NCBI GenBank assembly: GCA_964514655.1
Contig: CAZEQY010000002.1
Location: 62,001 to 126,000, forward strand
Reading direction: 5' to 3'
Length of the DNA: 64,000 bases
From: SZAS-7 sp964514655
GTDB lineage: Bacteria > Chlamydiota > Chlamydiia > Chlamydiales > FEN-1388
In this document: in pieces, positions 1 to 9,489 of the stretch
Position numbering within the stretch: position 1 is the stretch's first letter
Layout of the letters: each line of letters starts with the position of its first letter
The notes under the pieces: generated by a model
The model's input: the letters and a program-made list of their open reading frames with translations, nothing else
The model's database searches: none
Told to the model about the DNA's origin: nothing
Position numbers and translations under genes: made by a program

Positions 1-28
1 ATTCAATCTTTGTAACATACTCATACTC
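1..28. other. Left edge, no gene visible
   Basis: Only 28 bases precede the stop codon of murF-alr. No feature can be assigned to them. Confidence 0.5.
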
Positions 29-2491
29 CTACCTTGGTCTTAAAGATTCATCATAAATAAAGAAGCGGCGTATCCGCGGCCCAAGGCAGGTCATAAGTTC
101 GTGAACAATAGAACCGCCAAGGGTTGCAAGCTCTTCGGGGGCGATATAGTCTCCATTATCATCTTCACCAAAGATAAGGGCCTGATCGCCAATTTTTGCT
201 TCCGGGATGTTAGTTATATCTACCATCATGTAGTCCATACAGATGCGACCTACCATGTTGGCTTTTTTGCCGTGGATCACCACATAGCCTTTACCGCTAT
301 AGTTGCGATGCAGGCCATCAAAATAGCCTATGGGAAGCACTGCTATTTTAGCGCTATCAGTCTTTACCACATAGTCGCGCCCATAGCTAATGCCATCGCC
401 TTTTTTGCAGTCGTTAATGCCAACAATCCGTGAAATAAGCGAAATAGCAGGGCGAAGGGCATGAGCTTCTCTACAAGCAAGTGATGAATGTAGCCCATAT
501 GCTGCAAGGCCAAGCCTCACCATGTTAAACTGCGTAAAGCCAAAGCGTAGTGTTGCACTTGAATTACACGCATGACGCCAGCGTGGACTATATCCAGCCT
601 CTTCGAGCGTATCTATAGCACCTTGTAAAAGATCTGCCTGATGGTATGTGAAGGCATCTTGACTTGGATCATCGGCACATGCAAAGTGGGTGAAGACACC
701 TTCAAAAACAAGGTTCGGGCAGGCTACAATTTCTTTTGCGAGGCTAAGAACATCATCTGGTCTACAGCCAAAGCGGCTCATGCCTGTATCTACGTGAAGG
801 TGTACTTTTATCTTTTTTTGCTGCTCGCGAGCATGCTGCTGCAAAGCTGCAATAAGCTTAGGCTCGCTCACACCTACTTCTAGGTCCCACTTTACGGCCT
901 TTAATGCCTCGCATTCGGCAGCATTAAGCACAAAAATATGCTGCTTGATACCCGCTTGTCTCATCTGTACAGCTTCATCAACGTATGAAACGCCAAGAAT
1001 GTCGATATCGCAAGTCTTTAAAAACTTGGCGATTCTGACATCGTCGGTGCCATAGGCTAAAGCCTTTACCATCACCATAATGCGCATATCGCGCCTAAGC
1101 TTGGAGCGAATCTCGGCTATGTTAGACTGTATGACAGCGAGGTTTATGATAACCTGGTTATTCGGCGGGCTCTCTTCTACCTGGCGTATGAGATCTTGTA
1201 TGGGAATCTTATAGGCGCCCTTTAACAGGACAACGTCGTTCACGCTATAGTGTCTTTTTGCGCTATCTAAGGCTGACTTTACGTCCTTACACACCATGAC
1301 TTCGGTGTTAGGAGAGGAGAGAGCTAGATGGGACACAAGGTGAGAGGCACACTCTGGATGAGACACGACAACAAGGTGCACCTTATGTTTGGCAATAGAA
1401 TGTGCAAGGCGCGCCATGTCATTGTCCATGGACTCACTTGCCGATCTAAGGCCACCAAAGAGAAAAATCTTTTTTCCAAGCGTCTTATGTTCTGAATCCT
1501 GCAGCATTTCCATCTGGCGAAGCGCCACGTCGCACGACATGGGATCTGCCGTATAGGTATCGTTAATAAACGTTGTGCCGCCGCTAGAGTTAAACACCTC
1601 AATACGCATAGGCTCTGGAATATAGCTATGAAGGGCTTTTATCACAGATTGTGCAGGGATTTGTAATAGATGGGCACAAGTTGTTGCGATCTTTAAGAGG
1701 TCATTTACATAGGCAAGAGCATCGCGCACACAAACTATTGTCTCTTCACCACCCGGAAACTGTATATTGAAGGTATTGTTAAGCCCCAAAGTAACGCGAG
1801 GTAGGCTTGTATGCGCCTCGTCCCAATATATTGTGCCTTCTATATTTGGCGCTGACTGTGGAGCAAGTGTCCAATTGCCTTGAGGCACACTTTTAAGAAG
1901 TTTTATTTTTTCACTTGCAATAACTGTTGGCAGTATTGCTTTTGAGAGGTTTGTAAGGATGGCATGATCGGGCTGAATCATCTTGCAGAGGCGGTCCATC
2001 TCGCCTTCTTCAGAAATGCCGGCTTCTATAATGGCAATACGGTGATCCGGCTGAATTTTTAATAGGCTTAGCGCTACGCCAATCTGGCTATTAAAGCTTT
2101 CGGGACTTGAAAAGGTGGGATATTCTGCTTCAAAAAGCTTTTGCAGAAGGTCTTTAAGCATAGTCTTACCGAAAGAACCAGTAACGGCAATTACAGTAGC
2201 CTTCATCTTGCGTCTATAGGCCGCTGCCATTTCTTGCAAAGTGCTAAGAGGGTCATCTACGCGAATGAGCACCTTGTCTACAGGAATGTCATGGCCAACA
2301 TAGTCCTTTCTAACAACAGCTGCCTTTGCACCCTGGCGAAAGGCCGCGCGCACAAATGCGTGGCCATCAAAATTTGAGCCTGAAAGGGCAACAAAAAGGC
2401 TATTTTTTGAATGTATGCGTCGAGAGTCTATCGTGATTTGATCAATAGCAAGAGGAGCTCTCGCCCATGGGCTTATATCAAGCATTTGCAT
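29..2491 (-). CDS. murF-alr: Bifunctional MurF-Alr fusion: UDP-MurNAc-tripeptide D-Ala-D-Ala ligase / alanine racemase
   Basis: An 820-residue two-domain cytoplasmic protein for peptidoglycan precursor synthesis. Residues 1 to about 440 are a Mur ligase with the ATP-binding P-loop GSFGKT at about 105-110. MurF adds D-Ala-D-Ala to UDP-MurNAc-tripeptide. From about residue 446 it is a fold-III alanine racemase: the PLP lysine lies in VKALAYG (about 476), the second catalytic region reads SYGRDY, followed by GYFDG and ICMDYMMVDIT, so both halves look intact. A second ATG two codons downstream (2485) is also possible. The start overlaps the end of lptG by 14 bp, so lptF, lptG and murF-alr are probably co-transcribed. 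The same fusion is well known in Bacteroidetes. As I recall, Chlamydiaceae lack Alr and use GlyA instead. Very sure of domains. Confidence 0.93.
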   Translation of the reverse strand: MQMLDISPWARAPLAIDQITIDSRRIHSKNSLFVALSGSNFDGHAFVRAAFRQGAKAAVVRKDYVGHDIPVDKVLIRVDDPLSTLQEMAAAYRRKMKATVIAVTGSFGKTMLKDLLQKLFEAEYPTFSSPESFNSQIGVALSLLKIQPDHRIAIIEAGISEEGEMDRLCKMIQPDHAILTNLSKAILPTVIASEKIKLLKSVPQGNWTLAPQSAPNIEGTIYWDEAHTSLPRVTLGLNNTFNIQFPGGEETIVCVRDALAYVNDLLKIATTCAHLLQIPAQSVIKALHSYIPEPMRIEVFNSSGGTTFINDTYTADPMSCDVALRQMEMLQDSEHKTLGKKIFLFGGLRSASESMDNDMARLAHSIAKHKVHLVVVSHPECASHLVSHLALSSPNTEVMVCKDVKSALDSAKRHYSVNDVVLLKGAYKIPIQDLIRQVEESPPNNQVIINLAVIQSNIAEIRSKLRRDMRIMVMVKALAYGTDDVRIAKFLKTCDIDILGVSYVDEAVQMRQAGIKQHIFVLNAAECEALKAVKWDLEVGVSEPKLIAALQQHAREQQKKIKVHLHVDTGMSRFGCRPDDVLSLAKEIVACPNLVFEGVFTHFACADDPSQDAFTYHQADLLQGAIDTLEEAGYSPRWRHACNSSATLRFGFTQFNMVRLGLAAYGLHSSLACREAHALRPAISLISRIVGINDCKKGDGISYGRDYVVKTDSAKIAVLPIGYFDGLHRNYSGKGYVVIHGKKANMVGRICMDYMMVDITNIPEAKIGDQALIFGEDDNGDYIAPEELATLGGSIVHELMTCLGPRIRRFFIYDESLRPR

Positions 2492-3557
2492 AGATAGTTC
2501 TCATGTAGTTTCTAGTCACTATTACACCCACAATAAGCCAAGGTAGGCCAAGCGCCATAAGTGGCGATACAACATGACTTTTAGCAAGAACAAACGCAAC
2601 CTGCAAGAGCAAAAAGAAACAAAAGAGCGCACCAAGAGAGACAAGATAGATCATAAACTGCGGCATATCGCGCCTAAAGCTCAGGCAGTAAAAGGCTGGA
2701 GCTATTGCTGCAAGCAGGCAGATAAGCGGAAAGGTGAGTTTATAGATAAGAAAGCTCCTTACATCAATAGCGCGATCGGACATAGACTTGCCATAGAGCT
2801 CAGTTTGAGAAATAAGGGTTGAGATACTTTGGTCTTTTGGTAGCTGCACGCTATTTTGCAGGGATTCTTCATCAAACTGCATGGTGGTAAAGGTCTCAAT
2901 TGTTGTTGATGATTGTTTTACCATCTTGCCGGTATCATCGCGCACGATAAGGTCAACGTTTCTACCTACAGGATGCTCTTCCATGCAGTTTAGCGTTTGC
3001 ATGTGATAGACCCTGTCCATGCTTACTATCCAAAATACATCAGAAAACTGACGCACTATGGGGTTATAGTCTGAGTAGAACATGCGAGATGCATCTTTTA
3101 GAAGCACTTCGCGAATAGCAGGCTCTTCGGCTGCAGCTTTTGTCTTGCCAAAGTCATTTTCTTGGATGGCAAGAGCTTTTGGCTGGGCTTTTGGCAATAG
3201 ATACTGAAAGTTTACATACAAAAGAAGCGATGCTGCACATGCAGCCACAATAAAGGGGCGAAAGAGCACTCTCATAGGAAGGCCACTTACTAAAAGCGCC
3301 ACAAGCTCGTTACGCATCTGCAGTGAAAGGAGTATCCGAATGGTGCCTAAAAGCACAGTAAATGGCACAAGTACATCGAGGCGGCGCGAAAAGGTACATA
3401 GGTAGTAGGTAACCCAAACAGAAAGGGAGGTATTGCCGGCGCGTAGGTCCTTTAGATGCGTCATAACGTCTATAGCGACGTAGAGGGCAAAAAAGCCAAA
3501 GAGAAAGAGGCAGTAGGTCTTAATGATTTCTTTGTAGAAGTAGCGCTTCCAGATCAT
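2478..3557 (-). CDS. lptG: LPS export permease of the LptF/LptG (YjgP/YjgQ) family, second copy
   Basis: Inner-membrane subunit of the LptB2FG ABC transporter, which extracts lipopolysaccharide from the inner membrane and feeds the periplasmic bridge. About 359 residues with the family layout: two N-terminal membrane helices, a conserved segment (RNELVALLVSGL) between helices, a periplasmic beta-jellyroll middle part and three C-terminal helices. A longer open frame runs to 3638, but the extra 27 residues are Cys/His-rich and unlike the family; the start at MIWKRYF (3557) forms an ATGA overlap with the stop of the upstream permease, typical of translational coupling. F versus G is assigned only by order, so the symbol could be swapped with its neighbour. 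Confidence 0.85.
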   Translation of the reverse strand: MIWKRYFYKEIIKTYCLFLFGFFALYVAIDVMTHLKDLRAGNTSLSVWVTYYLCTFSRRLDVLVPFTVLLGTIRILLSLQMRNELVALLVSGLPMRVLFRPFIVAACAASLLLYVNFQYLLPKAQPKALAIQENDFGKTKAAAEEPAIREVLLKDASRMFYSDYNPIVRQFSDVFWIVSMDRVYHMQTLNCMEEHPVGRNVDLIVRDDTGKMVKQSSTTIETFTTMQFDEESLQNSVQLPKDQSISTLISQTELYGKSMSDRAIDVRSFLIYKLTFPLICLLAAIAPAFYCLSFRRDMPQFMIYLVSLGALFCFFLLLQVAFVLAKSHVVSPLMALGLPWLIVGVIVTRNYMRTIYANA

Positions 3558-4684
3558 GCTTCGACCCCGCGTTGGATGTTGAGTAGACGGTGCATGGAGG
3601 CAACAATGAGAATAGCATGAGGTGCTAAATAGAGGCATATTGCTGTAAGGGGCTTTTCTTCTAGCCCTTTTGCTGCTAGGTAGCAGACTAAAAACAGGCC
3701 CGCAAGCACAACGACATAGACAAAGCGGCGCCTTCGATGGAGCCTGCCGATCATACAGCCAAAGGCAACTCCAGCAAGAGTAAAGGTAACAATAGAAAAG
3801 GCAAGTGAAAAGCGCCTTACAAGCTCCGCATCGATCTTGCGGATCTTTCTGAGGGTTTTTTTGCTGCCTTCTGGTTTTTGCTGCAGCTCGCTTCGTTTTG
3901 CCATAAGTAGCGGCAGGCTGAGCAGGTCATTTCCAGCCTTCCACATGCGGTGCTTGTTGGCAACAAGGGCAACTTCAGCAAGGCTTGTGGCGTTACTTTT
4001 TGTATTTTCTATGATGAGGTCATCATATTTTGCACCAAACTGCGGCGTCTTTGTTGTGATAAGTGTTGTATCTTCGCCGTAGAGGGTATTGCTATCGGAG
4101 GCTACTTTTTTGGAGAGTATAAGCGTAGTTTTGCCACCATCACCGGCTCCCATGGCAATAATAAAATCGCTTGCCTCTTTGTCAGCAACAAGTGAACCCT
4201 TCATATCAAGCTTCACGCCGCGAGAATCTAGCATGCGTGAGTTTTGGAGTATGGCAAGTGGCTGCATCTCGCGAACCGTATACTCAAGCTTTTTTGCCTC
4301 TAGGTGCGCGCGCGCACTTAGGTCAAAAAAGAGCTCGAAGGAAGCCACTGCTACAAGTATAGAAAAGAGCATAAGGGGAGCCAGCAGCTCAAAAAGACTG
4401 ATGCCTGAGGCTCTTGCTGCAGTAAGTTCATTATTAGCCGATAGGCGCTGAAAGAGATAGAGAGCACCAATAAGCGTAGATATTGGCAAAGCAATCTGCA
4501 GCACGTAGGGGATTTGGTAAAAGATATAGAGCACGACAGAGCCCAGCGAAGTGCCAAGGCTTACAAGCTTTGCCGCTTCTTCAAGACGCGTAGAAAGCAA
4601 AATAACCAAGAAGCCAAGTAAAGACAATAGTAGTGTCTTTCCATACTGCAAAAAAAGATATCGCCAAAGTACAGGTAAAAGCAT
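3554..4684 (-). CDS. lptF: LPS export permease of the LptF/LptG family, first copy
   Basis: Partner permease of the LptB2FG lipopolysaccharide exporter, 376 residues. It shows paired N-terminal transmembrane helices, the family segment NNELTAARASGISLFELL after helix 3, a soluble periplasmic middle region, and three C-terminal helices flanked by a basic loop (GRLHRRRRF). It heads the run lptF-lptG-murF-alr. No Shine-Dalgarno sequence precedes the ATG; instead TATACT lies on the minus strand at 4691-4696, six bases before the ATG, so the transcript may be leaderless. The family is certain; the F/G naming is by position. Confidence 0.87.
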   Translation of the reverse strand: MLLPVLWRYLFLQYGKTLLLSLLGFLVILLSTRLEEAAKLVSLGTSLGSVVLYIFYQIPYVLQIALPISTLIGALYLFQRLSANNELTAARASGISLFELLAPLMLFSILVAVASFELFFDLSARAHLEAKKLEYTVREMQPLAILQNSRMLDSRGVKLDMKGSLVADKEASDFIIAMGAGDGGKTTLILSKKVASDSNTLYGEDTTLITTKTPQFGAKYDDLIIENTKSNATSLAEVALVANKHRMWKAGNDLLSLPLLMAKRSELQQKPEGSKKTLRKIRKIDAELVRRFSLAFSIVTFTLAGVAFGCMIGRLHRRRRFVYVVVLAGLFLVCYLAAKGLEEKPLTAICLYLAPHAILIVASMHRLLNIQRGVEA

Positions 4685-4727
4685 ATCTATAGTATACCCT
4701 GACTCTCATGTTTTCGGCGATAGAGAA

Positions 4728-6587
4728 TTATGGACGTAAAATTTTGCTTTCAAAGAGGATCCAGTCGAGGACCCCTGGCTTTAGGCCTTGTTTGATAACT
4801 GTCTCGCCTGGCTCTTCGTCTTCGTCTGTTTCGGAGCGGGTTATGGCTTCTAAAAATTCTATTCCACGTGCGCGGTCGAGGTGGTCTTTGATGATTGGAG
4901 TAATATCTTGTTTATTTGTGACGGCTCGATAGAGCACTTCGATATCTATAGGCGAAGTATCATTTGCAGTAATGACGCGGTTAATCTGAGCGGCATTATC
5001 ATAGGCTAAACAAATTTCTTTTATAGCAGAAAGGTCTTTGCCCTCTTTGATAATGGCTTTAAGCTCATCTTTAAATTGATCCTTTACAAGAAGCGTCTTT
5101 AGCTGGTTGCGGTCAATCGGATTATACTGCGCTTTTGCCTTATCTAACACAAGCAGATCATCAATAAATAAATTCCAGTCCTCATCCATATCCGGAAGGG
5201 TTTTTAGCTCTTCTGGAATTGTTTTTACAAAGTCTACAAATTTTTCAATTCGGACAAAAGTAGAAGACTGTTCTATAGGCTTAATAGCACTGATTATAGC
5301 TTCTTGTCGTGCTGTATAGACATCTTTGTTCCACTCCTTAGAATGGTCCTTTAACCAGTCATAGACAGTCTCTCTAAATGCTTGGGATGTCTTGATCTCA
5401 TTTTGCACTTCTTCGCGTATGCGGGTAGGCGTATAGACTTCAAAAAAGTTTCTTAGGTGTCTGTCGCGATCAAAGCGGCCGCCTGTGAGGTACTCAATAA
5501 CGTCTTCTGTTCCTGGAAGGCCAAGCAGTGTTCCTAAATTTGCCATGTAGCGGGCAAAGTGGTGTGTGTCCCCGCCAAGGTTTTGGTAAATCTGCTCGCG
5601 AGCAATTCGCTCGCGCACTTTACCTAGCAAGTAATACAGATTTCCCTGAAGTCCTTGGATATTGTCACCAACTTCTCCGCGAAGCGCTAAGTACGTATCA
5701 ATAGAATCACCCATATAACGAGCGCCGCAGTGAGCGCCGGCAATTGCCATATCGATCGCAACGCGCGCTTTTGCTTGCAGTAGCTCATTATAGCGCTGAT
5801 AATCAGGATGTTCTTTTGTGATTTGTACGCCTTGATGCTGCAGTATAAAGTCATCATAGTCTTTTGTAACCTTATGCAGGCTAAAGCGGACTGCATCTTC
5901 AATCTTTTGATAAAACTTCATTAGCTGACCCACAAGCAGCTCTGGAGGCGTTCCCAAAAAGGCTTCTCGGTTTTCTACGTGCTGGATAAATGTGCCTAAA
6001 TGGTTTCTTAGAGAATCCACTGAAAATTCAACGACGTTTTGTCCATAACTCTCTCTACGTGTTGATGGAGGCATATAGCCTGGCGCATCAGGATTAGTAA
6101 AGTTAATCTCATCATAGAGAGAAATGAGCGTTCCAACCTGAATATCATGCGGAACATGGCTTACATCAATACTTGTATTCTTCGAAACGAGGTGGTGTGC
6201 ATCTAGCTGGCGATGAATAAAGTTTGCAAGCTGGCCGGGTATTGAAAGGAGGTTTTGGCGAGTGATTACAATAGTATAGTAAATAAAGCCTATAGTTATG
6301 GCGCCTGCCCAGAGTGCTGCCCTAAATCCTAAGACATAGGCGTTGGTAGGTGGATTAAATCTATTGCCGCTCATGCCAAGGACAATAACTTGAAAAGAAC
6401 TCCAGATAGAACCAACGTTTGTTGCTACTGCTTGGTATGCTGAAACACCGAGCGCTTTGATGATGGCAAGTGCCTTTAATGCAACGTCCTGGACCTTTTG
6501 TACGTGAGATCGTAACGGGCTTAGTGGAGGTGCGTATTCTTGTAGATTCAAAACAAAAGGGGGATTTTGAATTAACGTAACTGCCAT
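4728..6587 (-). CDS. Large hypothetical protein with N-terminal membrane segments
   Basis: 619 residues, not recognised. Two hydrophobic stretches near the N terminus (about 38-75 and 85-110) suggest membrane association. The rest is mostly predicted helix. A striking segment (AGAHCGARYMGD, about residue 270) is followed by a conserved-looking block with YLTGG and an F-x-x-Y motif. A loosely similar arrangement (HYYWGQG, then YYMPGG, then F-x-x-AYT) occurs in the C-terminal part of the 842-residue protein at 25713-28241, so the two may share a chlamydia-specific domain. A very clear AAGGAG ribosome-binding site lies 7 bases before the ATG, and a good promoter lies at 6613-6641. An acidic patch (SETDEDEEPGE) is near the end. 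It is transcribed toward lptF. Function unknown; effector or inclusion-membrane roles are guesses. Confidence 0.75.
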   Translation of the reverse strand: MAVTLIQNPPFVLNLQEYAPPLSPLRSHVQKVQDVALKALAIIKALGVSAYQAVATNVGSIWSSFQVIVLGMSGNRFNPPTNAYVLGFRAALWAGAITIGFIYYTIVITRQNLLSIPGQLANFIHRQLDAHHLVSKNTSIDVSHVPHDIQVGTLISLYDEINFTNPDAPGYMPPSTRRESYGQNVVEFSVDSLRNHLGTFIQHVENREAFLGTPPELLVGQLMKFYQKIEDAVRFSLHKVTKDYDDFILQHQGVQITKEHPDYQRYNELLQAKARVAIDMAIAGAHCGARYMGDSIDTYLALRGEVGDNIQGLQGNLYYLLGKVRERIAREQIYQNLGGDTHHFARYMANLGTLLGLPGTEDVIEYLTGGRFDRDRHLRNFFEVYTPTRIREEVQNEIKTSQAFRETVYDWLKDHSKEWNKDVYTARQEAIISAIKPIEQSSTFVRIEKFVDFVKTIPEELKTLPDMDEDWNLFIDDLLVLDKAKAQYNPIDRNQLKTLLVKDQFKDELKAIIKEGKDLSAIKEICLAYDNAAQINRVITANDTSPIDIEVLYRAVTNKQDITPIIKDHLDRARGIEFLEAITRSETDEDEEPGETVIKQGLKPGVLDWILFESKILRP

Positions 6588-6612
6588 AACAAAACTCCTT
6601 GAAAAAGTGTTT

Positions 6613-6641
6613 ATTATATTAATTTATACGTTTTTTGTCTA
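6613..6641 (-). promoter_or_regulatory. Sigma-70-type promoter for the 619-residue hypothetical gene
   Basis: Minus strand: -35 TAGACA at 6636-6641, a 17-base spacer, and a perfect -10 TATAAT at 6613-6618. The expected start point is near 6606, giving a leader of about 19 bases that contains the AAGGAG ribosome-binding site (6595-6600). Seen directly; activity inferred. Confidence 0.65.
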
Positions 6642-6653
6642 TAGTATTTTACA

Positions 6654-7919
6654 ATGAACTTTGCCTTTTTTGAAAAATATATTGATAAATCGAAGCCTGT
6701 TCTCGTAGGGCTATCAGGTGGGCCGGACTCTACCTATCTACTGCATATGCTTATGAAGTGGAATAAAGTAGAGATACATATCGTCCACGTAGATCATGGC
6801 TGGAGGGATGAGTCTCAAAGAGAATGTGAGCTTCTCAAGCAAAATGCCAAAGGGCTTGCCTTTCACGACACAAGACTTGACCCAAGCCGCTACACGGGCA
6901 ATAAAGAAGCTAAAAGCAGGCAAGAGCGCTACCAATTTTTTAAAGAAGTGGCAGATAAAGTAGGGGCAAGTGCCATTTTGCTTGGCCATCATGCCGATGA
7001 TGTGACAGAAACCGTCTTTAAGCGCATGTTAGAGGGAGCAAGCCTTATACGCCTTGCTGGGCTAGTACCCGTTCGTACTATAGATGGCTTACTCATCATG
7101 AGGCCCTTATTAGGCGTGACAAAGGCTGAAATTACAGCCTGGCTTGATAAAGAGGGGATTAGCTACTTTATAGATTCAACCAATGAAGACACTCGATATT
7201 TACGCTCAAACCTTCGCCAAAATATCTTTCCCTACATCCGCACGCATTTTGGCAAAGCATTTACCTCATCACTTTATGCAATTGGGCAAGAGTCTATCGA
7301 GCTAAAAGCCTTTTTAGATGAGCAAGTTAAAGAGTATTATGAAGCTGCTATAACAGGCCCATGGGGTGTTTTTTGTGAAAAACTGCCCGACTCACACTAT
7401 CTACGAAAGCACCTTTTTCGCACTATTTGTGACAAGCTACAAATAACCCTTAGCCGTACGCAGCTAGAGCTTGCCGTGCATTTAGTAGCCCAGGCGAATA
7501 AACAGGTTCATTCAGGATCCGGTACCATTTATCTAGACCGCTCTAGAGCATTTTTTATGCCAAAACGTGAGTTTTTGTGGGAGATGACGATTACAGAAGT
7601 TGAAAAGCCGGCAAAAGTTTACAACCACTTTAGCGATGCTTGGCAGGGATCTCTATGCACCTACTTGCCCATACAGGACTATACGCTCATACAAAGTGAG
7701 CCAAAAATGCGTCATATTGTAAATAAAGAATATGGGGCATACCTTACAGAAAAGAAAATCCCGCACTTTTTAGCTGCAAAAGTTCCGATCCTCTCTAAAG
7801 ATGGGACTATTGTTGAAGACTTTCTTACTGGCACTATCCCAAAAGTATCTACCGGCCCCTGCTATCGTATCAGGTTGAATTTAGAGCCAAAATGCTCACT
7901 TAAGCGTTCAAGTGCATAG
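6654..7919 (+). CDS. tilS: tRNA(Ile)-lysidine synthetase
   Basis: Modifies the wobble cytidine of tRNA-Ile(CAU) to lysidine with ATP and lysine, letting it read AUA codons; essential and cytoplasmic. 421 residues. The N-terminal PP-loop ATPase motif SGGPDST sits at residues 21-27, followed by HVDHGWR and LGHHADD, both typical of TilS. A C-terminal extension carries the tRNA-binding and TilS-C-like regions. The gene just upstream of ftsH is also tilS (mesJ) in Chlamydia, here separated by two inserted genes. There is no Shine-Dalgarno sequence; TATAGT at 6640-6645 is 8 bases from the ATG. The last 58 bp overlap the convergent LRR gene. Confidence 0.95.
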   Translation: MNFAFFEKYIDKSKPVLVGLSGGPDSTYLLHMLMKWNKVEIHIVHVDHGWRDESQRECELLKQNAKGLAFHDTRLDPSRYTGNKEAKSRQERYQFFKEVADKVGASAILLGHHADDVTETVFKRMLEGASLIRLAGLVPVRTIDGLLIMRPLLGVTKAEITAWLDKEGISYFIDSTNEDTRYLRSNLRQNIFPYIRTHFGKAFTSSLYAIGQESIELKAFLDEQVKEYYEAAITGPWGVFCEKLPDSHYLRKHLFRTICDKLQITLSRTQLELAVHLVAQANKQVHSGSGTIYLDRSRAFFMPKREFLWEMTITEVEKPAKVYNHFSDAWQGSLCTYLPIQDYTLIQSEPKMRHIVNKEYGAYLTEKKIPHFLAAKVPILSKDGTIVEDFLTGTIPKVSTGPCYRIRLNLEPKCSLKRSSA

Positions 7920-8806
7920 TCAGAAATATTGGTGCAGCCACTTACATCTAAGTTACGTAAATTTGGACAGTGTTGGATAATGCCCTCAATCCAGCCGTCA
8001 TCGACCTGGGAGCAGCCCCTGAGGCTGAGGTATCGTAGCTGGCTACACCCCTTAACAAGCTTCATAAAGGCGCTTTGAGAGTACTGCAGACAATCTGTTA
8101 GTGTAAGCAGCCTAAGATCAGGGCAGCCTTTAGCTACTGCTAGAAGTGTTTGATCTGTAAACCTTCTACTTTTATCTAGATGCAGCTCTTGCAAGCCCTT
8201 GCAGTTTGTTGCAACAGATTGCATGCCAGCATCAGTGACATTGTTACAGTGAATGACAGAGAGTGAGCGAATGTTGGGACATTGCTTTGAAACTACCTGT
8301 AAAGCCCATTCAGTAATATTTTTGCACTCTATCATGCAAAGACTTTGAAGCATGGTGTTACCCATGGTAGATCTAATAATGCCGGCATCTGTTAGCTCAT
8401 TTGCACCGTTAACAATAATATCTGAAATTTGCCTAAATTCACCAATTTGGTGGGCAAATTCTTCGTCTGTCATTCTGTCAGCGACATCTGGTGCAATGGC
8501 AACGCTAAGGCCTGTACGGAGCTTAAAAAGGGATACAGTAGCCTTGCCGCGCTTATCAGCACGCAGGTTTCCATCTACCTCATCCTCACTACGGGGATTT
8601 TTGCGCACGACAAGGGGGGAGTCACGAGATGTATCAAAAAGATCATCTTCATCCTCGCTTGTATCCATGCCCATTAGCTCTGCTTCCTCGTGGGGGGCAT
8701 TTGGAATGCGCCTTTTGCCAAGATCGGCTACGCGCTCTTCATCTCTAGTACGACGTTTTTTAGTATCGGGTGCTTCTTCCCCGCCTCGTCCTCCAATAGG
8801 GTCCAT
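7862..8806 (-). CDS. Leucine-rich repeat protein, cysteine-containing (F-box/AMN1-like) type
   Basis: 314 residues. Residues 1-90 are charged and low-complexity, with an acidic run (DTSEDEDDLFD) and basic patches that could act as a host nuclear-localisation-like region. From about residue 130 there are repeats of about 26 residues with the cysteine-containing LRR pattern, e.g. CPNIRSLSVIHCNNVTDAGM, CPDLRLLTLTDC, CSQLRYLSLRGC. This LRR type is characteristic of eukaryotic F-box partners such as AMN1/FBXL proteins. No F-box is evident. GAGG lies 6 bases before the ATG. The 3' end overlaps tilS by 58 bp in opposite orientation. Likely a protein-protein interaction module, perhaps an effector (inference). 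Confidence 0.85.
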   Translation of the reverse strand: MDPIGGRGGEEAPDTKKRRTRDEERVADLGKRRIPNAPHEEAELMGMDTSEDEDDLFDTSRDSPLVVRKNPRSEDEVDGNLRADKRGKATVSLFKLRTGLSVAIAPDVADRMTDEEFAHQIGEFRQISDIIVNGANELTDAGIIRSTMGNTMLQSLCMIECKNITEWALQVVSKQCPNIRSLSVIHCNNVTDAGMQSVATNCKGLQELHLDKSRRFTDQTLLAVAKGCPDLRLLTLTDCLQYSQSAFMKLVKGCSQLRYLSLRGCSQVDDGWIEGIIQHCPNLRNLDVSGCTNISDYALERLSEHFGSKFNLIR

Positions 8807-8853
8807 AGGTCACCTCACTCTATATTCCATATGGTAGCATATAAATAATTAAT

Positions 8854-9351
8854 TTAAAATGAGATAGATAAGAGGCTATTTTCGTCTCTAAGATTGCTAT
8901 TTTTGCCGCTATAGTAGTAAAAACAGCCTTTATAGTGCATATCCATATAGTCAGTGGTCTCTATAAAGGCATATTCAAAGCCGGCTGGCTTAGATCCTGC
9001 ATAGGAAGTGATGACGTAAAGGTCCTTGTTAGCAAGGCCCTTACCGAGGTCCTTACGGATAGCTGTGAGGTCACACCAGCGGTCAATAAAAGTCTTCATA
9101 ATCGCGCTCATACTATGCCAGTAGACGGGAGTGGCCAGTATTATGGGGTTATGACCCACGATGCGTTCCATGAGGGGAATAAAGTCATCGTGTTTATTGG
9201 TATATTCGTAATCATAGTAGGAAATTTGCAAGTCGCTTAAGTTGACGAACGGAATAGTTTCATCTTTAATAATAGCCCTAACAGCCTGTAGGGTGTTTCC
9301 ATCGCCACGAGAGCTTCCAAATATGATTATCGGGTTTTTTTGCGCGTTCAT
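8854..9351 (-). CDS. Flavodoxin-fold NAD(P)H-dependent FMN reductase-like protein
   Basis: About 165 residues. The N terminus (IIIFGSSRGDGNTLQAV) is the FMN phosphate-binding loop of the NADPH-dependent FMN reductase/flavodoxin superfamily; PVYWHSMSAIMKTFIDRW is the second conserved flavin-contact region. Such proteins move electrons from NAD(P)H to FMN, quinones or other acceptors; the substrate is not predictable. I chose the ATG at 9351; the in-frame TTG two codons earlier is less likely. No Shine-Dalgarno sequence is present, but TATACT lies 9 bases before the ATG. It is divergent from ftsH. Family sure, role open. Confidence 0.85.
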   Translation of the reverse strand: MNAQKNPIIIFGSSRGDGNTLQAVRAIIKDETIPFVNLSDLQISYYDYEYTNKHDDFIPLMERIVGHNPIILATPVYWHSMSAIMKTFIDRWCDLTAIRKDLGKGLANKDLYVITSYAGSKPAGFEYAFIETTDYMDMHYKGCFYYYSGKNSNLRDENSLLSISF

Positions 9352-9489
9352 AGACAAAAGTATAGCATTTTAGGCCCAACTTTTGCTAGCAAAGAGAGAA
9401 AAATAATGATAGAATAAACTCTTATGGCAAAAAATCCGACTACATGATAGGAAAGGGAAAAAACCATAAAAAATAATTTTAAGGGTGCT

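Noticed and set aside
2574..2822. Plus-strand frame opposite lptG
   Set aside because: Antisense shadow of a clear LptG coding region; no ribosome-binding site and a biased composition caused by the other strand.
8352..8837. 161-codon plus-strand frame
   Set aside because: It lies opposite the LRR gene and has Ser/Arg-rich shadow composition; the minus-strand frame has LRR motifs and a Shine-Dalgarno sequence.
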